DNA of 61,805 nucleotides from NCBI GenBank assembly GCA_016935365.1, contig JAFGRB010000419.1, positions 1 to 61,805 of the forward strand, in the 5' to 3' direction. Each line of letters begins with the position of its first letter. The stretch's first letter is position 1. Made by a program: the position numbers and the translations under genes. The notes below the pieces were generated by a model that was not told the DNA's origin, searched no databases, and worked only from the letters and a program-made list of their open reading frames with translations. This document shows positions 8,781 to 17,727 of the stretch, one piece after another. Source of the DNA: Deltaproteobacteria bacterium (GTDB lineage Bacteria; Myxococcota; B64-G9).

Positions 8781-8814
8781 TTGACTTCTGCAAACCGGTC
8801 TATTAAACTGGTTT
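8781..8814 (+). promoter_or_regulatory. Promoter and operator of the vapBC-like module
   Basis: TTGACT (8781-8786), 17 bp, TAAACT (8804-8809). An inverted repeat overlaps the -10: AAACCGGT (8792-8799), 7 nt, ACTGGTTT (8807-8814), one mismatch in the arms. Such an operator is expected for autorepression by the antitoxin-toxin complex. Confidence 0.6.
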
Positions 8815-8839
8815 AGTCTGTCAGGGACAGGGTCTCAAG

Positions 8840-9094
8840 ATGATTGGCAAGAAGGATGAGATCGGTGCCTTTGAAGCAAAAACCCACCTCGCCGAGCTGC
8901 TTCGCGAGGCCGAGAGCGGGCGCTCATTCACGATCCGCAGGCGCGGGAAAGCGGTGGCCCGTCTGGTGCCTGCGGGTGGGGAGGACGAGGAGCCTGACTT
9001 CCTGGAGGTCCTGGCTGCATTCCGGGAGATCCGCGAGAGGGTGGGCTCCGGGCTGAGCATCCGCGAGCTGATCGAAGAAGGGCGCCGATTCTGA
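8840..9094 (+). CDS. Antitoxin, Phd/YefM type
   Basis: 84 residues. The N-terminal IGAFEAKTHLAELLREAESGRSFTIRRRGKAVARL pattern (short strand, helix, then a basic strand pair) is the Phd/YefM DNA-binding fold; the acidic C-terminal half would wrap the toxin. Its stop codon overlaps the toxin start (TGATG), so the two are translationally coupled. The upstream palindrome is the probable autoregulatory site. The family is clear; whether to call it vapB or phd is convention. Confidence 0.85.
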   Translation: MIGKKDEIGAFEAKTHLAELLREAESGRSFTIRRRGKAVARLVPAGGEDEEPDFLEVLAAFREIRERVGSGLSIRELIEEGRRF

Positions 9095-9510
9095 TGGACT
9101 TGGTGCTCGACTGCTCCATGGCCCTGGCCTGGGCCATTCCCGACGAGGGTTCCGAGGCCGCCGACCGCCTGCTCTCCGGCTTGGAAAGAGGCAGCAGACT
9201 CTGGATTCCCGCGCTCTGGTGGTACGAGCTGTCCAACGCCCTGACGGTGGCTCAGCGGCGAGGGCGGTTGAGTGATTCGGATCTTCTTCGCCTGATCGAG
9301 CTGTATCGCACGCTGCCTCTTTTCACGGACACCCTTCTCGGCGCCGAGGCCGTCTTCCGCTTTCGGGTGCTGGCACAACGATACAAGCTCTCCGCCTACG
9401 ATGCCGCCTACCTGGAGTTGGCCCAGCGAAGAGGCTTGGGACTGATGACGCTGGACGGGGGGCTCGCCAAGGCCGCGCGCGGGGCTGGGATCCCCTTGCC
9501 TCGGACCTAG
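9094..9510 (+). CDS. VapC-like PIN-domain toxin ribonuclease
   Basis: 138 residues with PIN-domain acids in order: LVLDCSMALAW (Asp6), WWYELSNAL (Glu), SAYDAAYLELA (Asp) and the final LMTLDGGLAKAA (Asp). VapC toxins are Mg-dependent endoribonucleases, usually cutting tRNA or 23S rRNA; the target here is unknown. It overlaps its antitoxin by 1 nt. All catalytic positions are present, so it should be active. Confidence 0.9.
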   Translation: MDLVLDCSMALAWAIPDEGSEAADRLLSGLERGSRLWIPALWWYELSNALTVAQRRGRLSDSDLLRLIELYRTLPLFTDTLLGAEAVFRFRVLAQRYKLSAYDAAYLELAQRRGLGLMTLDGGLAKAARGAGIPLPRT

Positions 9511-9557
9511 CAAAGGATCCCCCTTGCGGCCAAGCGGCCAAGCGGCCAAAGGCTGCG

Positions 9558-9586
9558 TTGACCGCGGGGCTCACTCGTGCTTCAAT
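9558..9586 (+). promoter_or_regulatory. Promoter of the S9 peptidase gene
   Basis: TTGACC (9558-9563), 17 bp, TTCAAT (9581-9586), about 57 nt before the SD-preceded ATG at 9644. Confidence 0.4.
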
Positions 9587-9643
9587 CCGGGCCGCGGGCC
9601 GCGGTGGGCCATGCGTTTCGACGGCCTGCAGGGGAGGTGGAAG

Positions 9644-11611
9644 ATGCGAGAGCGGATCCTTGTCTGTGCCCTGCTGGGGCTCGCGCTATCAGGCCCGGCC
9701 CGGTCCGGGGAGCAGGTCGCGCCCGGTGAGAACCTGGTCGTCCAGGGCATACCGCCCGTCCCGTCCGAGCTGGCCTCCGAGCTCGATCGCTACCAGAACG
9801 TGCGCCGGGCGCGCCTTCTGGACTGGCTGCCGAGGGGCCGGGGCATGCTCATCGCGACGCGCTTCGCCGAGACCGAGCAGGTTCACCGGGTGGCGAGCGC
9901 GCTCGGGCAGCGCGAGCAGCTCACCTTCGAGCCCGACCGCATCGCCTGGGCGGTCGCCTGCCCGAGCAAGGACAGCCAAACGCTGCTCTTCGGCATGGAC
10001 CAAGGCGGCACGGAGCGCTATCAGATCTTCCGCCTGGAGCCGGGCAAGGAGCCGGTCCAGCTCACGCCGGGCAAGGGCCGCAACATGCGGCCGGTGTACA
10101 ACCGCGCCGGGACCCGGATCGCGTACAGCTCGACCCGGCGCAACGGGGCGGACTTCGACATCTACCTGATGGATCCGGCCCGGCCCACCGAGCAGAAGCT
10201 GCTCGTCGAGGTCAGCGGCCTGCACCTGCCGCTCGATTTCTCGCCGGACGACAAGACCCTGCTGGTGATGCACTACGTGTCGATCGCCGAGAGCCACCTC
10301 TACGTGGTCGACGTGGCCTCGGGCGAGAAGAAAGCGCTCAGCCCGCCAGCGGAAAAGGGCGTCTCCTACCGCAAGGCGCTGTTCGATGCGAAGGGCAAGC
10401 GCATCTACCTGAGCTCGGATCGCGGATGGGAGTTCGTGCGCCTGGGCTACGTCGAGGCGAAGTCGGCCGGCACGGGCGAGTTCGAGCCCAAGTGGGTGAC
10501 ACCCCAGGTCGACTGGGACGTGGAGGACTTCTCTCTCTGCTCGGACGGCAGCCTGGTGGCCTACGTCACGAACACCGACGGGGTGAGCGAGCTGCACCTG
10601 GCCACGCCGGCGGGCCGACGCCAGAAGAAGTCCCCCGTCTTGCCGCGAGGCGTCATCCAGGGCATCCAGTTCCAGCGGGACGGCCGGTTGCTGGCCATCG
10701 ACATCCAGGCCAGCCGGCTGCCCGGCGACGTCTTCGTCTACGACCCGAAGAAGCAGAAGGTCGAGCGCTGGACCGCCTCCGAATCGGGCGTCCTGGATCT
10801 CGAGGCGCTCGCCGAGCCGGAGCTGATCCATTACCCGACCTTCGACCAGGACGGCGCCGAGCCGCGCAAGATCCCGGCCTTCGTCTACCTGCCCCCGAAG
10901 GATCGCTTCAAGCCGCCCTACCCGGTGCTCGTCTCCATCCACGGCGGCCCCGAGGGCCAGGCGCGGCCGGTCTTCCTCGGCCAGGCCAACTACCGGATCC
11001 AGCAGATGGGCATCGCGCTCGTGCTGCCCAACGTGCGCGGCTCGGCCGGCTACGGCAAGACGTACCTGGCACTCGACAACGCCAAGCAACGCGAGAATGC
11101 AGTGCGCGACATCGGCGCGCTGCTCGACGCCATCGCCTCGCGCCCCGACCTGGACGCCGAGCGCGTCGCGGTCAGCGGAGGCTCCTACGGCGGGTATATG
11201 AGCCTCGCCAGCCTGATCTCCTTCGGCGCGCGCATCAAGGCGGGCATCGACTACGTGGGCATCTCCCACTTCGTCACCTTCCTGGAGCATACGGAATCCT
11301 ATCGCCAGGACTTGCGGCGGGTGGAGTACGGCGATGAGCGCGATCCGGATACGCGCATCTTCCTGGACATGATCTCACCGCTCAACAACGCCGAGCGGAT
11401 CGATACGCCGCTGTTCGTCATCCAGGGCGCCAACGATCCGCGCGTGCCCGCCTCCGAGGCGGAGCAGATCGTGGCCAAGGTACGCGAGCGCGGCGGTGCG
11501 GTCTGGTACCTGCTGGCCAAGGACGAGGGCCACGGCTTCGTCAAGAAGCGCAACCGCGACTTTCTCAATCTGGCCATGGTGCTGTTCTTGAAGCAGCACC
11601 TGCTGAGATGA
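9644..11611 (+). CDS. Secreted S9-family (prolyl oligopeptidase-like) serine peptidase
   Basis: 655 residues. GGGGAGG precedes the ATG at 9644 and the product begins with a signal peptide (MRERILVCALLGLALSGPARSG). An N-terminal beta-propeller with WD40-like blades (FGMDQGGTERYQIFRL, IAYSSTRRNGADFDIYLMD) is followed by an alpha/beta hydrolase domain with HGGPEGQ, the nucleophile elbow GGSYGGY (Ser514), GANDPRVP (Asp598) and DEGHGF (His630). The triad is complete, so it should be an active dipeptidyl- or acylaminoacyl-type peptidase acting on short peptides in the periplasm or outside. The transketolase gene follows after 15 nt, with no obvious functional link. Confidence 0.92.
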   Translation: MRERILVCALLGLALSGPARSGEQVAPGENLVVQGIPPVPSELASELDRYQNVRRARLLDWLPRGRGMLIATRFAETEQVHRVASALGQREQLTFEPDRIAWAVACPSKDSQTLLFGMDQGGTERYQIFRLEPGKEPVQLTPGKGRNMRPVYNRAGTRIAYSSTRRNGADFDIYLMDPARPTEQKLLVEVSGLHLPLDFSPDDKTLLVMHYVSIAESHLYVVDVASGEKKALSPPAEKGVSYRKALFDAKGKRIYLSSDRGWEFVRLGYVEAKSAGTGEFEPKWVTPQVDWDVEDFSLCSDGSLVAYVTNTDGVSELHLATPAGRRQKKSPVLPRGVIQGIQFQRDGRLLAIDIQASRLPGDVFVYDPKKQKVERWTASESGVLDLEALAEPELIHYPTFDQDGAEPRKIPAFVYLPPKDRFKPPYPVLVSIHGGPEGQARPVFLGQANYRIQQMGIALVLPNVRGSAGYGKTYLALDNAKQRENAVRDIGALLDAIASRPDLDAERVAVSGGSYGGYMSLASLISFGARIKAGIDYVGISHFVTFLEHTESYRQDLRRVEYGDERDPDTRIFLDMISPLNNAERIDTPLFVIQGANDPRVPASEAEQIVAKVRERGGAVWYLLAKDEGHGFVKKRNRDFLNLAMVLFLKQHLLR

Positions 11612-11626
11612 GCGCTGGAGGCTGAC

Positions 11627-13612
11627 ATGATCGAACCGACCCGCGACCCCGAACAGCTCGCCGTCCACACGCTGCGCATGCTGGCCGCCGACGCCGTGGA
11701 GCAGGCCCGAAGCGGCCATCCCGGCATGCCCATGGGCATGGCCGACGGCGCCTTCGTGCTCTTCCAGCGCTTTCTGCGCCACGACCCGACCCGGCCCGAC
11801 TGGCCAGGCCGGGATCGCTTCGTGCTCTCGGCCGGGCACGGCTCCGCGCTGCTATATGCCCTGCTGCACCTCTACGGATACGGCGTGAGCCTGGACGACC
11901 TGAAGCGCTTTCGCCAGTGGGGCAGCTGCACGCCGGGCCACCCCGAGCGCGGCTGCGCCCCGGGCGTGGAGATGACCACCGGCCCGCTCGGCCAGGGCTT
12001 CGCCACCGGCGTGGGCCTTGCCCTTGCCAGCAGCCACATCCACGAGAGGCTGGGCGGCGGCGCATTCTCGCCGGCCGACTGGCGCGTCTGGGCCATCGTC
12101 TCGGACGGCGATCTCATGGAGGGCGTGGCGAGCGAGGCCGCCTCCCTGGCCGGACACCTGCGGCTCGGCAAGCTGGTCTACCTCTACGACGACAACCGGA
12201 TCTCGATCGAGGGCTCGACCGAGCTCAGCTTCGGCGAGGACGTGGCCGGGCGCTTCGAGGCCTACGGCTGGCATGTCCAGAAGGTGGACGGCCACGACCG
12301 GCAGGCGCTGGCCGCGGCCTGTGAGGCGGCCAGGGACGAGATCGAGCGGCCGTCGCTCATCTGCGCCCGGACCCACATCGCCTACGGCAGCCCGGGCAAG
12401 CAGGACTCGGCCGACTCCCACGGCGCACCGCTGGGCGCAGACGAGCTGCGCGAGACCAAGCGAGCGCTCGGCTGGCCCGAGGAGCCCGCGTTCTTCGTGC
12501 CGGATGAGGCGCGCGCGCTGGTCGAGCGCCGCCGAGCCGAACTGGCCTCCGAGCGGGAGGCCTGGGAGGCCGAGCTCGCGCGCTGGAAGGCCGCTTGCCC
12601 TGACGGGGCCGCGCTCTGGGAGCAGCTGTCGCGCGCCGATCTGCCCGCGGGCCTGCTCGACGAGCTGATCGAAGCGGCCGCCGGCGAGAGCGCGGCCACG
12701 CGGGCGCTGTCGGGCAAGGTGCTGCAGCGGGCAGCGAAGCTGGTGCCGGGGCTGCTGGGCGGCTCGGCCGACCTGGCGCCGTCGAACAAGACGGCCATCA
12801 AGGACGGGGGCTCGGTGGCCGCGAGCTCGTTCGGCGGCCGGAACATCCACTTCGGGGTGCGCGAGCACGCCATGGGCGCCATGCTCAACGGCATGGCCCT
12901 GGCGGGGCTGGTGCCGTACGGCGGCACCTTCCTGGTCTTTGCCGACTACTTGCGGCCCGCCATCCGCCTGGCCGCGCTGATGGAGCTGGGCGCGATCTAC
13001 GTGCTGACCCACGACTCGATCTTCGTGGGCGAGGACGGGCCGACCCACCAGCCGATCGAGCAGCTCGCCAGCCTGCGCTGCATTCCCGGCCTGGCGGTCT
13101 ACCGGCCCGCCGATGCGCTCGAGACGGCCGCCGGCTGGACGCTGGCCCTGCGCAGGCGCCGCGGCCCGACCGCCCTGGTGCTCAGCCGGCAAAAGCTGCC
13201 CGCGCTCGAGCGCCCGGCGGGCTTCCGTCCCGATCACGCCCTGCAAGGCGCATACGTGCTGGTGCCCGAGCGGGAAGGGAAGCGGGCGGTCGTCGTGGCC
13301 AGCGGCTCCGAGCTCGCGCCGGCAGCCGCTGCAGCGCGCGAGCTGGGCGTGCGGGCGGTGTCCATGCCGTCGGTGGAGTGCTTTTTCGAGCTGGGTGCGT
13401 CCGAGCGGGACGCGATCGTGCCGGCGGGCTGGAAGGTGGCCGTGGTCGAGGCGAGCCGCGATCCGGGCTGGGCCCGCGTCGCCGGGCGCGACGGGCTGGT
13501 GATCGGCATGCAGGGCTTCGGGGCCTCGGCGCCCGGCGATGAGCTGGGCGAACGCTTCGGCCTGGACGCGGGCTCCATCCAGCGAAGCCTGGCGGACTGG
13601 CTCGCGGGCTGA
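11627..13612 (+). CDS. tkt: Transketolase
   Basis: 661 residues, full family length. The thiamine-diphosphate (TPP) domain has [30 protein letters not shown] and the metal/TPP motif [13 protein letters not shown]...DDNRISIEG. The pyrimidine domain has [14 protein letters not shown] and [20 protein letters not shown], and the C-terminal domain is present. It transfers two-carbon ketol units in the non-oxidative pentose phosphate pathway in the cytoplasm. GGAGG lies 6 nt before the ATG, 15 nt after the peptidase stop, so the two may be cotranscribed. Confidence 0.95.
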   Translation: MIEPTRDPEQLAVHTLRMLAADAVEQARSGHPGMPMGMADGAFVLFQRFLRHDPTRPDWPGRDRFVLSAGHGSALLYALLHLYGYGVSLDDLKRFRQWGSCTPGHPERGCAPGVEMTTGPLGQGFATGVGLALASSHIHERLGGGAFSPADWRVWAIVSDGDLMEGVASEAASLAGHLRLGKLVYLYDDNRISIEGSTELSFGEDVAGRFEAYGWHVQKVDGHDRQALAAACEAARDEIERPSLICARTHIAYGSPGKQDSADSHGAPLGADELRETKRALGWPEEPAFFVPDEARALVERRRAELASEREAWEAELARWKAACPDGAALWEQLSRADLPAGLLDELIEAAAGESAATRALSGKVLQRAAKLVPGLLGGSADLAPSNKTAIKDGGSVAASSFGGRNIHFGVREHAMGAMLNGMALAGLVPYGGTFLVFADYLRPAIRLAALMELGAIYVLTHDSIFVGEDGPTHQPIEQLASLRCIPGLAVYRPADALETAAGWTLALRRRRGPTALVLSRQKLPALERPAGFRPDHALQGAYVLVPEREGKRAVVVASGSELAPAAAAARELGVRAVSMPSVECFFELGASERDAIVPAGWKVAVVEASRDPGWARVAGRDGLVIGMQGFGASAPGDELGERFGLDAGSIQRSLADWLAG

Positions 13613-13655
13613 GCACGGGGAGAAAGTGCGCGGCTTCGAGCGAGCGGGAGGAGGG

Positions 13656-14852
13656 ATGAGCAGACGGAGATGGACCTCGGCAGCTGGCCTGGCGGCCGCG
13701 ATCGCGCTTCTCGCGGGGGCGCCCAGCGCCGGGGCCGAGGATCCGCCCCGCAGCGCGATGAACTCCGTGTTCGCCGAGGGTCTCGGTCCGGGCCTGTGGT
13801 ACTCGGCCAACTACGAGCGGTTGATCATCGACGATCTCGGGGCTCGGCTGGGCTTTTCCTACATGCAGGTCTCGGCGTCCGTCCCCGGCTCGAGCGCTTC
13901 GATCTCCTGGGTCACCTTCCCGCTCACGGTGAGCTACCTCGGGCTCGGCTCGGGCAGCCACTCCTTCGAGGTCGGGGCTGGCGCGACGTTGGCCTATGCC
14001 ACCGGGGAGGCGAGCGCCTTCGGCAGCAGCGCCTCGGGCGCCGGCGTGACGGGCTGGGGCTCGTTCCTCTTCGGCTACCGATATCATCCGCGCAGCACCG
14101 GCTTCCATTTCCGGGTGGGCCTGTGCGGCCTGTTCGGGCCGGGCATGCCGCTCGGATCGAGCGAGTTCGGCTTCCTGCCCTTCGGATACATCAGCTTCGG
14201 GGCCACCTTCGGCTTCGGGGAGGAGCCCGCCCCCGAGAAAAAGGCCTCCGAGCCCGAGCCGAAGCCCGAGCCGAAGCCCGAGAAGAAGCCCGAGAAGAAG
14301 CCCGAGAAGAAGCCCGAGCCGAGGCCCGAGCCGAGGCCTGAGCCGAAGCCCGGGCCGAAGCCCGGGCCGAAGCCCCAGGCCAGGCCCGAGCCGAAGCCTG
14401 CGCCCAGGCCGACACCCAAACCCGAGCCGAAGCCCAAGGCCGCGCCGGCACACGCGCGCGTCAAGCCCGCGGCCCGGATCCGCCTGGTGCCCAAGGACCT
14501 TCTCAAGCGCGTGAGGTTCGGCGAGACCGACCGGGACGACGTGCTCGATGCCTTCGGCATGCCCAGAGACATGGATCAGAACAAGATCGGCATGGTCTTC
14601 CGCTACCAGGCCAGGACCTTCCCTGGCTTCCTCCAGGTCTCCTTCCAGTTCGGCTCGAACAAGATCCTGAAGTGGATCCACGTGCACCTGGCCGCGCGCA
14701 TTTCCCGAGAGCAGGTCGAGGCGCGCTACGGCAAGCCCGCTTCCGTGGCCAGGGCGGCCAAGGGCTACAAGGTGCTCGTCTACCCGCGCCGCGGGTGGAA
14801 GGTCTTCATCAAGGACGACGAGGTGCGCTCGGTTCGCGTCGAAGGGCGCTAG
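13656..14852 (+). CDS. Beta-barrel-like protein with Pro/Lys/Glu linker and BamE/SmpA-like C-terminus
   Basis: 398 residues; GGGAGGAGGG precedes the ATG at 13656. After a signal peptide (cleavage near SAGA-ED) comes a region of about 160 residues with alternating aromatic and polar residues and frequent Gly, typical of outer-membrane barrel strands. A tract of about 70 residues of (E/K/R)-P-(K/E)-P repeats follows (about residues 190-265). The last 130 residues hold two units resembling BamE/SmpA halves: VRFGETDRDDVLDAFGMP and ISREQVEARYGKP, each followed by beta strands. I infer an outer-membrane protein with a periplasm-spanning Pro-rich arm and a lipoprotein-like domain; function unknown. 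Confidence 0.75.
   Translation: MSRRRWTSAAGLAAAIALLAGAPSAGAEDPPRSAMNSVFAEGLGPGLWYSANYERLIIDDLGARLGFSYMQVSASVPGSSASISWVTFPLTVSYLGLGSGSHSFEVGAGATLAYATGEASAFGSSASGAGVTGWGSFLFGYRYHPRSTGFHFRVGLCGLFGPGMPLGSSEFGFLPFGYISFGATFGFGEEPAPEKKASEPEPKPEPKPEKKPEKKPEKKPEPRPEPRPEPKPGPKPGPKPQARPEPKPAPRPTPKPEPKPKAAPAHARVKPAARIRLVPKDLLKRVRFGETDRDDVLDAFGMPRDMDQNKIGMVFRYQARTFPGFLQVSFQFGSNKILKWIHVHLAARISREQVEARYGKPASVARAAKGYKVLVYPRRGWKVFIKDDEVRSVRVEGR
14227..14440 (+). repeat. Coding tandem repeat, Pro-Lys-Pro-Glu type
   Basis: Imperfect 6- and 12-bp units (GAGCCGAAGCCC, GAGAAGAAGCCC and variants) encode the EPKP/EKKP tract of the preceding gene. The unit is a multiple of 3, so length change would not shift the frame. 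Confidence 0.8.
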
Positions 14853-14862
14853 TCCCAAGAGA

Positions 14863-15786
14863 TCACTTCGCAGCGGCCAGGTGGACTCTCTTCTCCACCA
14901 GGCGCAGCCTGCCGATCAGCACCAGATTCTTCAGCGCATTGGCCAGCTTGACCGATTGAGCGTGGACCTCGGCAGGCGAGGCGAGGGGGCTGGGGGCGAT
15001 GCGGATCTCGCCGCGGCTGGGCTTGGGCTTGAGCACCGCGGGCAGGGCGCGGAGCTGTCCGTCGATCAGGATGGCGAGCGGCCGGTGCAGGTGGCTCTTG
15101 TAGAGCTTGGAGAAAGCCGAGCGCGAGGAGGGATCCATCTCGGCGGAGACGGCCTGGATGCCGCTGGGGGGCTCCATCATCAGGCGCACGTTGCTCAGCC
15201 TGGGGTTGGCGACCGCGGGCGGGTCGACGACCAGAAAGGCCAGCGCACCTCTCTCGCCTTCCATGAGAACCAGGCGCCGACCTGCAGGCAGTGTCAGCCC
15301 GTTGGTGAAGGACATAAGCAACTCGCAGCGCTCGGCCATCAGATAGCCGATCTCGGAGACCTTGCCGTGCTTGAAGTCGCCGAAACGATCCGTTCCTACC
15401 TGCACGCTGCCATCGGCGGGCAGCTTGCCCGCCAGGGAGGCGAAGAACGCCTGGCCCGGGTCGACCGCCGTGATGGCGATCTCGGGCGGATGCAGCAGCA
15501 GCCGCTCCGCCCGCGCGGCCTCCTCGTCCGAGCCGACCGCCACGCGCACCAGCAGCCTGCGCTGCTCGCGCAGCTCGACCTCCGGTGTGAAGTCGAAGGC
15601 CTCCAGGCGCTTGCGGATCCGATCGGCGATGTGATCGGGCTCGTCCGCGTCGTGGGTGAGCGCCAGCAGGAAGCCGGCCTGGCCTGCTGGAACCTCCAGG
15701 GGCTCTTGCTCCTTCGGGCAGGCCGCCGCGCCGAGCGCCACGGCCAGGGCTGCGAACCAGCGCAGAGATGGGGCCCGGACGCTCAC
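14863..15786 (-). CDS. SecD-like (SecDF P1 head domain) lipoprotein
   Basis: 307 residues, GTG start overlapping the upstream stop by 4 nt (GTGA). Lipobox GAAAC (Cys23). The C-terminal third, VSAEMDPSSRSAFSKLYKSHLHRPLAILIDGQLRALPAV, closely follows the P1 head of SecD (the SR-A-F-LT...R-LAI-LDG-V-SAP pattern). The middle, RIRKRLEAFDF...LLVRVAVGSDEEAARAERLLL, looks like the SecD P1 base. No SecD transmembrane helices follow, so this is a free lipidated periplasmic domain rather than a translocase subunit. Last gene of the tyrS operon. Function unknown. Confidence 0.75.
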   Translation of the reverse strand: MSVRAPSLRWFAALAVALGAAACPKEQEPLEVPAGQAGFLLALTHDADEPDHIADRIRKRLEAFDFTPEVELREQRRLLVRVAVGSDEEAARAERLLLHPPEIAITAVDPGQAFFASLAGKLPADGSVQVGTDRFGDFKHGKVSEIGYLMAERCELLMSFTNGLTLPAGRRLVLMEGERGALAFLVVDPPAVANPRLSNVRLMMEPPSGIQAVSAEMDPSSRSAFSKLYKSHLHRPLAILIDGQLRALPAVLKPKPSRGEIRIAPSPLASPAEVHAQSVKLANALKNLVLIGRLRLVEKRVHLAAAK

Positions 15787-16379
15787 TTATTCTGCTCCTT
15801 GAGCACCATGTCGATGCAGATGCCGGCCGCGAAGGCCAGCTTGCGGAAGTCCGGCTCGACCGAGACGCCCTGCTCGGCCGCGATCACGTAGTTGTCCGCC
15901 GTGGTGAAGAGCTCCTTGCCGATGCCGGCCCACTTCTTGGTGACCTTGCCGACCGGCTGCTGGTCCTTGTCGATCACGGTGAAGTCCCAGCCCTTCCAGT
16001 CGCCCTGCACCTCGCCGATCTCCTGGCCCTCGGGGCTCAGGATCCAGAACTTGGGCTTGAAGGCGAAGAGCTTCTGCTTGTACTGGCCGATCGTCCGGCC
16101 GTCCTCGTCGTCCAGAAAGACCATGCTGCGGCCGATGGTGAACTTGCGCCGCAGGGTCATGTAGACCTTGCCGTCGGCGTCGTAGAAGTGGACCCGGAAG
16201 GGCAGCATGGGCTTCATGCCGGTGAACTTGAGCATCTTGACGAAGGCGTTGGGAATGTCTTCCTCGACTTTGCCGATCGGGTTCTCGTGCTCGTCGAAGA
16301 GGTCGTAGGCGTTGGCCGCCTTGAACATGCCGACCCGCTCCTTGACGAAGACATACGGACGGTTCGGGATATCGCTCAT
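15783..16379 (-). CDS. LURP-one-related / phospholipid scramblase family protein
   Basis: 198 residues. The protein is a single repeated-strand domain with DLFDEHENPIGKVEE, DADGKVYMTLRRKFTIGRSMVFLDDEDGRTIG and SPEGQEIGEVQGDWKGWDFTVIDKDQQPVGKVTKKW, the pattern of the tubby-like LURP-one-related/scramblase fold. These proteins bind lipids or membranes in other organisms; bacterial roles are not established. It overlaps tyrS upstream and the SecD-like lipoprotein downstream by 4 nt each, so it is translated from a tricistronic mRNA. No signal peptide, hence cytoplasmic. Confidence 0.75.
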   Translation of the reverse strand: MSDIPNRPYVFVKERVGMFKAANAYDLFDEHENPIGKVEEDIPNAFVKMLKFTGMKPMLPFRVHFYDADGKVYMTLRRKFTIGRSMVFLDDEDGRTIGQYKQKLFAFKPKFWILSPEGQEIGEVQGDWKGWDFTVIDKDQQPVGKVTKKWAGIGKELFTTADNYVIAAEQGVSVEPDFRKLAFAAGICIDMVLKEQNK

Positions 16380-17635
16380 CGGTCTTCTCCCCTTTCCGGA
16401 TCGGTCGAGATCCGGTGCACGCGTTTCTTGCCCGCCCGAAGGAGCAGGCTTCCATCTCGCAAGTCAGACGGAAAGATTCTACGTTCGATGCCCTCGACCC
16501 GCGCATCGCCCAGCCGGGCGCCACCCTGTTCGACCAGCCGGCGGGCGTCGCTCTTGGACTTCGCCAGGCCCACCTCGGCCAGCAGGTCCACGACCAGGAT
16601 GCCAGCCGCGAGGCGCTCGGCCGCGATCCGGCTCGTGGGGATGTCGGCCTCGCCGTCCGCGCGGCCGCCGAAGGCGCTCCGGGCCGCCCGGCGGGCGCTG
16701 TCGGCGGCTTGCGGGCCGTGGACCAGCCGGGTCACCTCGTGGGCCAGGACTTCCTTGGCCTGGTTGAGCGCCGCACCCTGTCCCGAGCTCAGCTGGCGCA
16801 GCTCGCCCAAGGGCAGGAAGGTGAAGTAGGCCAGGAAACGCGGTACGTCCCGGTCGTCCGTGTTGCGGAAGTACTGGTAGAAGTCGTAGGGAGAGGTCTG
16901 CTCCGCGTCCAGCCAGATCGCCCCCTGGGCGGTCTTGCCCATCTTCTCGCCCGAGGCGGTCTCGAGCAGCGGGAAGGTCAGCCCGAAAGCATCCGCGGAC
17001 TCGAGCCGGCGGATGAGATCCATGCCGGCGACGATGTTGCCCCACTGGTCGTCGCCGCCCATCTGCAGCCGGCAGCCGTGCTCGCGGAAGAGCACCAGGA
17101 AGTCGTAGGCCTGCAGTAGCTGGTAGTTGAACTCCAGAAAGCTCAAGCCCCGCTGGAGGCGGATCTTGTAGCTCTCGTGGCTCAGCATGCGGTTGACGCT
17201 GAAGTGCCGTCCGATGTCGCGCAAGAAGTCGATGTACTTCAGGTCTGTCAGCCAGGTGGCGTTGTCGATGAGCAGCGCCCCGCACGCGCGGTCGTCGAAG
17301 TCGACGAAGCGGCCGATCTGTTCGCGCAGCCCCTCGGCGTTCGCGGCGATGTCCTCGGGCCGGAGCAGCTTGCGCATCTCGGTCTTGCCGCTCGGATCGC
17401 CCACCAGGGCCGTGCCGCCGCCCAGGATGGCGATCGGTCTGTGGCCGGCGCGCTGCATGTGGGCCATGCCCATCAGCGGCAGCAGCGATCCAGCGTGCAG
17501 ACTGGGTGCGGTCGGATCGAAGCCCACGTAGAAGGTCACTTGCTCGGACGCGAGCAGCGCGCGGAGCTCGTCAGCGTGGGTGACCTGGGATACGAAGCCG
17601 CGCTCGGCGAGCAGATCGAAGGCGCCGGTCGACAT
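16376..17635 (-). CDS. tyrS: Tyrosyl-tRNA synthetase
   Basis: 419 residues. Class I signatures: VGFDPTAPSLHAGSLLPL (HIGH-like, HAGS) and GEKMGKTAQGAIWL (KMSKS-like). Tyrosine-site residues lie in FNYQLLQAYDF and MGGDDQWGNI, and a C-terminal S4 RNA-binding domain includes VGLAKSKSDARRLVEQGGARL. It charges tRNA-Tyr in the cytoplasm. The ATG at 17635 is preferred over an upstream GTG (17659) because TATCCT ends 8 nt before it with TTGCCG 18 bp further up, i.e. a leaderless start. First gene of a three-gene operon with 4-nt overlaps. Confidence 0.95.
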   Translation of the reverse strand: MSTGAFDLLAERGFVSQVTHADELRALLASEQVTFYVGFDPTAPSLHAGSLLPLMGMAHMQRAGHRPIAILGGGTALVGDPSGKTEMRKLLRPEDIAANAEGLREQIGRFVDFDDRACGALLIDNATWLTDLKYIDFLRDIGRHFSVNRMLSHESYKIRLQRGLSFLEFNYQLLQAYDFLVLFREHGCRLQMGGDDQWGNIVAGMDLIRRLESADAFGLTFPLLETASGEKMGKTAQGAIWLDAEQTSPYDFYQYFRNTDDRDVPRFLAYFTFLPLGELRQLSSGQGAALNQAKEVLAHEVTRLVHGPQAADSARRAARSAFGGRADGEADIPTSRIAAERLAAGILVVDLLAEVGLAKSKSDARRLVEQGGARLGDARVEGIERRIFPSDLRDGSLLLRAGKKRVHRISTDPERGEDR

Positions 17636-17643
17636 GGGCGCAG

Positions 17644-17673
17644 AGGATAGCACGGGCACGGGCTCGCCGGCAA
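17644..17673 (-). promoter_or_regulatory. tyrS operon promoter (leaderless)
   Basis: Minus strand: TTGCCG (17673-17668), 18 bp, TATCCT (17649-17644), then 8 nt to the ATG. No SD. Confidence 0.45.
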
Positions 17674-17688
17674 AGCAAACAAGATCGC

Positions 17689-17717
17689 TTCAGTGTGCGG
17701 GCGACTTGGCCTATGCT
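17689..17717 (+). promoter_or_regulatory. Promoter of the amidohydrolase gene
   Basis: TTCAGT (17689-17694), 17 bp, TATGCT (17712-17717), then 10 nt to the ATG at 17728. Divergent from the tyrS promoter. Confidence 0.35.
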
Positions 17718-17727
17718 GGACGCAGAC

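Noticed and set aside
9530..9557. CGGCCAAG repeated about three times after the vapC-like gene
   Set aside because: Too short to interpret; no promoter or operator relation visible.
11852..13810. 652-codon minus-strand frame
   Set aside because: Antisense shadow of transketolase.
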